A program made the position numbers and the translations under genes. Below, piece by piece: positions 27,516 through 35,800 of a DNA stretch of 64,000 bases. This stretch comes from Dolichospermum sp. FACHB-1091 (GTDB lineage: Bacteria > Cyanobacteriota > Cyanobacteriia > Cyanobacteriales > Nostocaceae): NCBI RefSeq assembly GCF_014697585.1, contig NZ_JACJSB010000003.1, positions 62,001 through 126,000 of the forward strand, given 5' to 3'. The notes beneath the pieces are model-generated. The model had not been told where the DNA came from. It searched no databases and saw only the letters and a list, made by a program, of their open reading frames with translations. Each line of letters opens with the position of its first letter. Position 1 is the first letter of the stretch.

Positions 27516-28430
27516 ATGAAAAATTGGCAGTACAAATTATTTGTAGGCTTACTTTGTTGTGCATTCTTAGTTTTTGGATGGCAAAATCGGGTATTAGCTG
27601 AAGGAATGAATAGCTATAATACACCCGCATCAAAAACCCAATTAGCCCAATTAGAAGTAACTCAAAATGTCTATGACTATCTATTGCAATATCAACCAGA
27701 AACTTATAATTTGCTAACAAAAACATTGGCAGATAGTATTGAAGATGCGAAACAACCATTAGCAGATGAAGTAGTTAATGATCTGTGGGCTTTATCTACA
27801 AATAATCCCCAAGTAAAATCGAGATCAAATAATGGCAAAGTAGAATATTTGATGTCAACTTGGAAATACACAAGTAACCCAAATACAGATTGGCCAATAG
27901 GTGCAAAGAAATTACTACCTTATCAAACTTGGTTTACCGCAGTACCACAAGTAAAAGAATTTTGTCAAAAATATCAAGCAATTGATAGCACTATTCCTGA
28001 TAATGTTGAACTATCATTGAGATTACAACAGTATTTAGGATTAATCTTAAATAAATATTCCACCAAAACCCATTTTGTGGAAATGTGGGTAAAAGGAGAA
28101 GATTTAATGAGACCATGTATTGATGGAGAAATTAACGATTCTGCTTGTAATCTTTTACCTTTACCTGTTCCTGATAGTAGTCCTGTTGTTAAGGCAATAT
28201 ACACCAATTCCTACAGCAATGCCAAAAAAGAATATTATCCTTGGTCTGGTTTAGGTTATACTTATGACTGGGGAAATCCTCAAAAACCCCATCAAGGACC
28301 AAGTGAATTTATTATTAACCCTACTCCAGAAAAACCTGTAGAAGTGGAAGTTGTTTCTGTGACACCGACGCAAGAATATTGCCGGAATCAGATTGCCAAA
28401 ATTGATGTTTCCAGTGGGGGATTATACTAA
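27516..28430 (+). CDS. secreted protein of unknown function
   Basis: 304-residue product with a clear N-terminal signal peptide (LFVGLLCCAFLVFGW, cleavage probably after VLA near residue 29). The mature part is Tyr/Asn/Pro-rich and soluble, with four cysteines that could form disulfides (KEFCQKY, RPCIDGE, DSACNLL, QEYCRNQ). I do not recognise a family. It starts at ATG with AGGGAATG upstream. It stands alone; codon use and composition match neighbouring chromosomal genes. It is probably periplasmic or exported. Confidence 0.75.
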   Translation: MKNWQYKLFVGLLCCAFLVFGWQNRVLAEGMNSYNTPASKTQLAQLEVTQNVYDYLLQYQPETYNLLTKTLADSIEDAKQPLADEVVNDLWALSTNNPQVKSRSNNGKVEYLMSTWKYTSNPNTDWPIGAKKLLPYQTWFTAVPQVKEFCQKYQAIDSTIPDNVELSLRLQQYLGLILNKYSTKTHFVEMWVKGEDLMRPCIDGEINDSACNLLPLPVPDSSPVVKAIYTNSYSNAKKEYYPWSGLGYTYDWGNPQKPHQGPSEFIINPTPEKPVEVEVVSVTPTQEYCRNQIAKIDVSSGGLY

Positions 28431-28618
28431 TGATGAGAGCGATCGCCTATAGTAATGGAGGGGCGATCGCACAGTCTGAACAGAATCAACAGGTAAATAA
28501 AAAATTTCCGTTGTAGCAGGAATATATTACTACTACCTAACTATCAGAGTTTCCCTTTGTTAAATTTGCCTTAAATTTCTGAGTAATGCTTATGTACTAT
28601 TGACTAATTATCAACGTA

Positions 28619-29029
28619 ATGTTAGTTAATTCTATGGAAGCAATTATCCTTGTAGGGATTCAATCAAATCAAATGGCAAAAAACAAGATTGGAAATATAC
28701 CTTTTCCACCTTTAGTTAAAATAGATGTAAATGAGCCGCTTTCGGTAGATGAAGTTACAAAGATTTTAAAGTCTCGTGATGAGGGAATTAGTATTTGTGT
28801 AAGAAGTCAAGAAGGACATCCTGATCGAGGTGGTTATTTCTTTCATATTCTACCCAAAGACAAAAACATCACTCTATGCGAAATATACAATTTTGAAAAA
28901 AAATCAGTCATCACCTTAACGGTTAATGACTTGACAGATTTTATCAACCATTGTTCAGGATTACAGTTCAGCAAAACAGCTTTTCATCTTTGTCAATCAG
29001 TAATTAATTTTCGACTAGACCCTGAATAA
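28619..29029 (+). CDS. small hypothetical protein
   Basis: Open frame of 136 residues, not recognised. The first 15 residues (MEAIILVGIQ near the start) resemble the opening strand of P-loop kinases common in cyanobacteria but lack the following GSGKST. The rest (ICVRSQEGHPDRGGYFFHI, VNDLTDFINHCSGLQF) reads like a small alpha/beta protein. A shorter start at ATG 28673 (AKNKIGNIPFPP) is possible and would remove the kinase-like part. It overlaps the 3' end of the convergent nuclease gene by 26 bp. It may be a genuine small gene or a fusion of remnants. Confidence 0.5.
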   Translation: MLVNSMEAIILVGIQSNQMAKNKIGNIPFPPLVKIDVNEPLSVDEVTKILKSRDEGISICVRSQEGHPDRGGYFFHILPKDKNITLCEIYNFEKKSVITLTVNDLTDFINHCSGLQFSKTAFHLCQSVINFRLDPE

Positions 29030-30120
29030 GATATTTTGGTTTTTTATGTTGTTTTATTTTTATCATCTGAGAACCATCTAAATCATATTCCGTTGAATCA
29101 TATTTGTCATTAAAAGTATAAATTTTGTTTGCTCCATTTGTAAAGATATGTACCAGAATGTCATTTTTCCTTTCTTTAGAAAACATTGAAAAAAAAGAAT
29201 TAAGAATAAAACAAACATTTTTTGATTGCCATCCTATAAAATACTGATCATTATTATCATTATAATGAATTGGATATATTTCATTACTGCCTGTAATTTT
29301 AGGTAAAAGTAAATAAGCTAAATTTTTAAATCCTTCAGTAATTACTATTTTCTTGAATGAAAGATAATCTGTAACAGTATGATAGAGAAGAGTTGATTTA
29401 GGAGGCTGATACTCAAAATCTTTTTTCCATATCCGTAACAGCTTTCCATAATTACCTTCTTCTTGATTATAGATCCCATTTTTACAGTTTACTGCATATC
29501 TCAAATCAAACCCTTGAAGACCATCACCAAGGTCTTGAGGTGGCTTATTTAACCAGTACCAATCTCTTAAATATGCAAGTGATGAAGCATGAAAAACAAA
29601 GGCTTTATGAACAAAAGGTGATCTGTTCCATTTTATTTCTTGAGAATCATATTTCCACTCCCAAAGAAACACTACTACAAAATCTGTTTTTGGATGAATA
29701 TCTTTTTTTAGAGTATCAAAGTTAGCTGACTTCTCTTCTGCAATACTTTGAAGACACTTTACCTCAACTCTTAGACCTCTTTCTCCTGATGTTGTACGGA
29801 CTTCTAAATCAGGAAAGCGATTAGCTACAACATAGCACCAAAAAAGGTTTTGTGTTCCATTATCCTCAAGAATACGAGTTGCTATACGAGCAAGTTCATA
29901 CTCAAAAATTAAACTTACACGATTACGTACATCTGTAAGATTCCTTTCATTCTCTGGAATCTTTTCACCTGCGTATATTCCTAATCTTTGTCTTACATCA
30001 TTAGTATTTAAACGAGAAACTATCTCTGGCAAAAAAAATGTCAGATAACCAAACTAATGTCTCAAGAGGTTCACATTCACCCATTAAAAATTTTTGTAAG
30101 CTAAGAGCATCAAATTTCAT
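29004..30120 (-). CDS. restriction endonuclease-like protein, frameshifted near its start
   Basis: Nuclease-like partner of the methylase upstream. The main frame (29004-30032, 342 residues) contains a PD-(D/E)XK-type core, FPDLEVRTTSGERGLRVEVK, near residues 73-92. Its only start is a TTG inside an A8/T8 run. In another frame, an ATG at 30120 overlaps the methylase stop by 11 bp, has AGGTGA five bases upstream, and encodes a plausible N-terminus (MKFDALSLQKFLMGECEPLE and onward to LVWLSDIFF). That frame leads straight into the homopolymer at 30031-30038. Removing one base of the run joins the two frames into about 372 residues. So this is either a real disabling or phase-variable frameshift, or a homopolymer sequencing error. 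Confidence 0.7.
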
Positions 30121-32065
30121 AGTTATCACCTATAAAACAAGTAACAAGTTCTTTAACAGAAGATTTTATTATATTTTGGGACATTTCTATCAAAGATTCT
30201 GCTTCTAATTTAAGTTTTTCTGCTTTTTGTCGTTGATTAAGTAAATTTTGATAAATTTTATGTTGATTTTTTTTAGGAGGAATCGGAATTATAATTTGAT
30301 TGATATCTCGTGAGTTAATACGTGGACGACCAATCCCTGTTACTAAGTGCATAATTTGCCCATAAACAAAATTTGATCTTAGTAAGATACTTAAAAGAAA
30401 AGGATCTATTATTGGTGTACCATCAGAGTTTTGACGAACAGAGAAAACCGAGCATTCAGAAGATACATAACCTGACTCAGAAAAATCCATCAATGCTACT
30501 TTTCTTAAATTAGGACGCATTTTAGCAAAAATTATATCTCCAGGCTTATATATTTTTACAGAACTTTTTAATGAATCAGCAGGTGTTAGTATCTGTTCTA
30601 CATAACCTGTATGAGGCTCAATATTAGCAAGGCCAGTGTACCGAATAATAGTTCCACCTAAATTTTTTGATGGGACTATAGAAACATTCCTTTCGATGCA
30701 AATATCTTTTAAATATTTGACAGGATAAGCACAACTAGAAATAAGTTCGCTGCTGACTTTTCTTGATGAATGATTATACTGAAAATCAATGCGATAACTG
30801 TTTTCTTCTTTCGTGTTAATTAAATCAATATCAGTCACATAAATATTTTCTTTCGGATTAATTATACCATCTTCAATATACTTGTGCCAAGCTGAGAGGA
30901 TTTCAGGAAAATCACTATTAAGATAACTTGTACCATCTTGATTATATTGAATATCATCGTCTCCATTTGGTTTACGTCCGACTGTTTCTGCTTTTGCAAA
31001 AAAGATTTTTTGAGTATTATGATTAGATATTTTCTTCTTCGATAGTACAATAATGGAAGTATTCACTGTTGCATAGGGCATAAAAGCTGTATCTGGAAGG
31101 GTTACTACAACTTTTATATCAAAATTTTCAGTAATAAAACGTCTCACATCAACTGTAAGAGTCTGGTTAAGAATTCCTTCTTCAACAACAATAGCTAATA
31201 TGCCATTTTCACGTAAGAGTGAATGACAACGTTCAATAAATAAAATTCCTCTGCGACGGGATGACTTACCTAATCCTAGTTTCATAGTTTTTAAAACTTT
31301 TGAATCTGTAAAGTCACTTCCGAAAGGAGGATTGGTAATTATAGTATCAAAACTCGAAAAATATTTTTCAATATCTGCACCAAGAGTACCTCCATCAGGA
31401 AGAAATATTTTGTGAATATTTTTGGCTTCATGAAGAAGCATATTTATTCCAGATATCCAAGAAAGACGTTCATCAATTTCAATACTCGTGAGAGACGAAT
31501 AGTTTAATTTGTGACGAGCAATACTTGAAAGAAAACCACCTGTTCCTGATGCAGGATCGCAAACATCACCTTTAATATATGGTTTACATAAGGAAACTAT
31601 AAATTCAACAATGTGCGGTGGTGTAAAGAATTGTTGATGATCTCCTTTATCAAATGTATTACGGATGACTTCTTCATAAGCAAGACCTTTGAAATCAAAG
31701 TGAGTTGATGAAAAGTCAAAAGATTGAAGGGCTAAAACACACTCATAAATTGCTTGATCTGAGCAACATAACTCACTAAAACCTACAGGAATTAAATCCT
31801 TGTATTGCATTGCCAGTTCATAATAATAGTCTCTAATAGCTTGAGTATTAACAGAATTACCACTTATTAGAAAAGGAGTTACAAAACCATCTTTTTGAGC
31901 TTTATCTGCAACAATTTTTGTAAAAATCAACTTTGTAATTTCATCAAAGCGATTAATAATGTTACTTTGGCTATCATTATCACGAAAGATACTATGAAGT
32001 CTAGAGACCAGAAGCCGGATGCTTCTGACATCAAAAAGTTCAAATTTTGGGGTAATTGTTTCCAT
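30110..32065 (-). CDS. N6-adenine DNA methyltransferase fused to HsdS-like specificity domain
   Basis: Modification protein of about 651 residues, from ATG 32065. An HsdM-type catalytic domain shows the entry motif GDHQQFFTPPHIVEFI near 141-156, SAM-binding DPASGTGGF at 170-178 and catalytic NPPF at 245-248. From about residue 450 the chain is HsdS-like: one target-recognition domain (PVKYLKDICIERN to KPGDIIFAKMRPN) ending in a coiled-coil (NQRQKAEKLKLEAESLIEM). One recognition domain rather than two suggests dimer formation. The frame extends to 32125, but those residues overlap the upstream regulator gene, whose stop lies 9 bp before the ATG. It is the middle gene of a regulator-methylase-nuclease operon. 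Confidence 0.88.
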   Translation of the reverse strand: METITPKFELFDVRSIRLLVSRLHSIFRDNDSQSNIINRFDEITKLIFTKIVADKAQKDGFVTPFLISGNSVNTQAIRDYYYELAMQYKDLIPVGFSELCCSDQAIYECVLALQSFDFSSTHFDFKGLAYEEVIRNTFDKGDHQQFFTPPHIVEFIVSLCKPYIKGDVCDPASGTGGFLSSIARHKLNYSSLTSIEIDERLSWISGINMLLHEAKNIHKIFLPDGGTLGADIEKYFSSFDTIITNPPFGSDFTDSKVLKTMKLGLGKSSRRRGILFIERCHSLLRENGILAIVVEEGILNQTLTVDVRRFITENFDIKVVVTLPDTAFMPYATVNTSIIVLSKKKISNHNTQKIFFAKAETVGRKPNGDDDIQYNQDGTSYLNSDFPEILSAWHKYIEDGIINPKENIYVTDIDLINTKEENSYRIDFQYNHSSRKVSSELISSCAYPVKYLKDICIERNVSIVPSKNLGGTIIRYTGLANIEPHTGYVEQILTPADSLKSSVKIYKPGDIIFAKMRPNLRKVALMDFSESGYVSSECSVFSVRQNSDGTPIIDPFLLSILLRSNFVYGQIMHLVTGIGRPRINSRDINQIIIPIPPKKNQHKIYQNLLNQRQKAEKLKLEAESLIEMSQNIIKSSVKELVTCFIGDNYEI

Positions 32066-32073
32066 TAAACTAC

Positions 32074-32298
32074 TCAAAGTTTTCCTTGACGTTCTAATTT
32101 TTCTTGTGCCGCTTGAAGTAACCATGCCCTACGGCTTGTCTTCGTCAACTTCCGTGCATTGTCAATAAGCTTACACATCTCTGGTGGTATCACCATTTGA
32201 AAACGCACTTCTCTGGCACTTCTATCCTGTTCGTCTTGTTTTTCTGGTGGACTGCCAGCATTGATGATACCCTCAATGTCTACCTGATTTGATTCCAT
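32074..32298 (-). CDS. small ribbon-helix-helix-like regulator
   Basis: 74-residue protein, first gene of the restriction-modification operon. Residues 28-72 (VRFQMVIPPEMCKLIDNARK, then SRRAWLLQAAQEKLERQ) fit a ribbon-helix-helix DNA-binding fold: a short strand followed by two helices. The gene ends 9 bp before the methylase start. A 30-bp palindrome lies about 57 bp upstream and is an obvious candidate operator, so the protein probably represses or times its own operon, like C proteins of other RM systems. An antitoxin-like origin is also possible. The fold is inferred from pattern, not from a profile search. Confidence 0.65.
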   Translation of the reverse strand: MESNQVDIEGIINAGSPPEKQDEQDRSAREVRFQMVIPPEMCKLIDNARKLTKTSRRAWLLQAAQEKLERQGKL

Positions 32299-32354
32299 TA
32301 CATTGTAGTTACTTAGCTTGCGAATTGTGATTTTGTACTGTTAATGTTTTAAGA

Positions 32355-32384
32355 TTGTACTATTTTAGTATCAAAATAGTACAA
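32355..32384. promoter_or_regulatory. palindromic operator candidate of the RM operon
   Basis: TTGTACTATTTT (32355-32366) and AAAATAGTACAA (32373-32384) form a perfect 12-bp inverted repeat with a 6-base centre. A further half-site TTGTACT lies at 32334-32340, 21 bp away or two helical turns. The site lies upstream of the small regulator gene, where its promoter should be. Binding by the regulator is inference. Confidence 0.6.
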
Positions 32385-32509
32385 AAAGTATATTAAATTT
32401 ATTAACTTCGTTTAATGTATAGATAGTCACTTAATTTCTATATTAGTTATCGGTCAGCATTGTGTTTAGAGCTAACGCTCATATACGGCAATATAATTAC
32501 CGTACTACT

Positions 32510-32783
32510 ATGCCAACATACTTATACTTTGGTGAAGACGAATTCTTTCTGAGTCGCACCATCAAACAACTAAAAACCGACACTCTAGATCAACAATGGG
32601 CAAACTTTAACTACACAGAATACCCTCCAGAATCTAAAGAAACCATTCCTCAAGCATTATCCGATCTCATGACACCACCAGTTGGGAGTGGAGGAAGATT
32701 AGTACACCAACAGCACATTAGTGGGAGTTTGTTCAAAAGAAATTTTGTTGCAGTTGGAGTCCATTCTCCCCAAAATTCCACAG
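32510..32783 (+). pseudogene. holA: holA (DNA polymerase III delta) 5' fragment
   Basis: The frame from ATG 32510 encodes about 65 residues that read as the N-terminus of the clamp-loader delta subunit (PTYLYFGEDEFFLSRTIKQL to LMTPPVGSGGRLV). After about 32710 the match continues in another frame (CSKEILLQLESILPKIP, about 32730-32780). It is then cut off by a dispersed repeat (CACAGAGGCACAGAGG) at 32778. The rest of holA is absent here. So this is a truncated, frameshifted copy; a full holA should exist elsewhere because the gene is essential. Similarity is from recall of the family. Confidence 0.7.
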
Positions 32784-32807
32784 AGGCACAGAGGACACAT
32801 AAGAAAG
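32778..32807. repeat. dispersed CACAGAGGCACAGAGGACAC-type repeat
   Basis: A short repeat found widely in filamentous cyanobacteria. Related copies (reverse orientation) occur at 38540-38576, 51027-51056 and 54733-54765. Here it forms the breakpoint of the holA fragment. Confidence 0.7.
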
Positions 32808-32811
32808 AGAA

Positions 32812-35800
32812 TTAATTACTTGAAATATTTAATGTGGAGTCTGCACTGCGTCCAAACTCTTCTGGTGCATATTGAAGATGTACTTCCGCACCTGGCCAAA
32901 TAAATGTTCCTGGGGTAACGGAACGAACTAAATAATGTAAACTGTAAACTCCTGGTTCGAGATGATCTGCATAGGAAATAATCCGATCTTTATAGATTGT
33001 TTTATATCCTAATTGCCAATTATCGGCTTTTGCTTGTAATGCTGGTGTCGCTGTTTGAAAACTATCATCTACAGCTTCAAATCCTGCGGGTAATGGGTCT
33101 TTTATGACTACATGATCTACAGGATGATCTGTAATTACTTCTAAACCAATATCAAATACTTGTCCAGATTGTAAGGTTAAAGGTTTATCAAAAGCATACA
33201 TTCCAGTTTTTTGAATAGTTTTCTCTTCATTAACTTTACTAATTTCTCGCGTTACTCGTAAACCGTTAAATCTCCCTGGTTGATTTCCTTGTAAACGATA
33301 TTTGTAAGCGACTAAATAATGCAATTTACCTCTTCCAGATTTTTGCAACCATAAATCACTTTTACCTTGAGGTAATTGATTCATAGGAATATTTATTTGT
33401 AAGCTAGGATTTTGATAGCCATTAAAACTGGTTTCTCCTAATTTCTGATTTCCTAATTTTACCGTAGTTATAAAATTAGGTGGTGTGGGTTGTAGCTGGC
33501 TATATGCAACTAAAGCTGTGAGGGCTTGGGCGTTATTATAACTAGATTCCCATGTGCCATTTCTGCGTAAATTCAGGAGACTTTGCAGTAATTTATCAAT
33601 GATTTCTGGGTTGTTTTTTTGGTCAATAAATAACCGTAAAGCTTGGGCTTGGGTGAGAGTATTTGAACTCATCCAACTCCAATTTTGAGGCAAATTTACA
33701 ACTGCGTTACGTCCAGTTTCATAGATATTCTTTTGCAACTCCAAGCGCATGATTTGGGCTTGATTTTGCCATTCAGGAAATTGATATAAATATCTGGCTA
33801 ATTTGATTTGAGTAAGTAGATCAAAATCATCACGTTGTTGATAAATATCTGATAAGAAACTATTGCGTTTATCTCCTAATTGTGCTAAGGCAATTAAAGA
33901 ATTTAATTGTAGTTGAGATTTACAAAGTTTCTGTTTACAAAAGTCGAATTGTCCAGGGTTAGCAAGAACATTTTGTAAATAAGTTTTGAGACTGGAGATG
34001 ATTTTACTATCAACTAAATCAGGAAAAATTTGATCAGCTTTAACTAAAGATTCTACCGCATAACTAGAAACCCAAGGATCGGATTTTTGTTGTCCTGGAA
34101 ATGCTGCAAAACCACCATCTACTATTTGCAGTGTTTGTAATTGGTCAATTGCTTTTTTTGCTTGTGCTTGAGGATTAAATTCGGCAAATGTTTGATGATA
34201 TTTTTGGGTGAGATTTTGCAGATTTGCAGCAATTAATAATTGACTTGCGACTGGTTCTGCAAATGGTAAATCATTATTTTCTAAAACTTTTTTTGCAGGG
34301 GCTTTAATTGCGGGAATTAACGTACTAGCTAATTGAATATCTAAACCTCCAGCTTCACGGAAGGTATTTTTAGCAATATTTACGGGAATTTTTACCTGTC
34401 TTTCACTAACACCAATTTCGACAACTTGTTCGGTAATTTCTAAGGGTTTAATTTCCAACGGGACAGTAAAAGCATCAACATTATTATTTAATTCTGTGGT
34501 AAATTTAACTTTACCTTCGCCCACATTACCTGCTATGATTGGGAAACGATAAGCTTGGGTTGCTGACTCGGCTTTTGGTTGTAATGTTGTGGTTCTAGGA
34601 TTATTTTCCGTGAAGTTGAGAGGACCGCTAAGTTCACCATTAATATGCAAATTTCCAGTGTTTCCAGTGTTGTTAGTAACGGATAAACCTGCGAAAATGC
34701 GATCGCCTGTGCGGGCAAATTGTGGTAAAATAGCATTAGTTATTAATGGTTTTGTAGTTATAAATGTTGCGTCACCATTCCCAAACCGCAAATTTCCATC
34801 TGTAGCCACTACCATTATCCGCCAAGTTGTTAAATTATCGGGTAATTTAAAGGTGATTTTGGCCTTACCATTTTCATCACTAATTACCGAACCATTGTAA
34901 TAAGCTAAAGCTTGAAAATCTTCACGAATACGAGTATTTGCTAAAGCATTCGATAAGCCACCACCATAACCCCAACCCTTGGGTAAACTTGTCGGTAATG
35001 GGGCTAATTTAACATCACGACGATTATCACTAAATCGGGTAGAAATTGGTTGTTCTGCGTAAACAGTATCTACTAAATTTGGCGGACGATAACCAGTTAA
35101 TTGTAACACGGCTTCGTTCACCACTATGACAGTAAATTGTCCTTTAGTGGGAGTTCCTTGACTATCTTTTAATTCCAGTTCCACTGTGGCTTCTTTTCCA
35201 GGTTCTAAAGATTTTTCAACTGGGTTAACTTGTACCTTTAAATATTTATCTGCTAAGTCAACTTTAAAAGCTGTAAAACCAATTTTAGCTAAATTTTCTA
35301 AACTTCCTAATCCTACTTGATTTAGTGGTTTACCTTGTCTGACTAATACCGCCTCTACTGCTGCATTAGGTAACATTTCTGGAGTAATTGTAAACTGAAT
35401 TTGGGGCGCACCTCCTTTAATTTTGATTACTTGTTGATAGAGAGGTTTATCTTTAATTACCGCAAAATATAATTCTCCTTCTGGGTAAGGAGATTGAATT
35501 AAAGCTGTAGCAGTTTCCCCGATTTTAAACTCCTTTTTGTTTAATTTAACTTCTAATTTGTCTTTTTCTTCTCCACCCCAAAATACTTGATTTTCTCCTG
35601 TTACCCAAATTTGTAAATCTGTGGCTGTAATGTCATCTTTGCTATCACTAAAATTAGCCCGAATTCGATATGAACCTGATAGCGTAGGCTTTAAATTGAC
35701 TGTTTGGGGAATATCCCTAGATGTAATATCTGTTTTTGCAACTGTCTGATATTCAACTTGATTTTGTGGGGTTTTACTACCTTCAACAATTTTGGTGACG

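Noticed and set aside
32074-32298. Small regulator read as the antitoxin of a toxin-antitoxin pair
   Set aside because: No toxin-sized partner is adjacent; the next gene is a methylase, so an operon regulator is the simpler reading.
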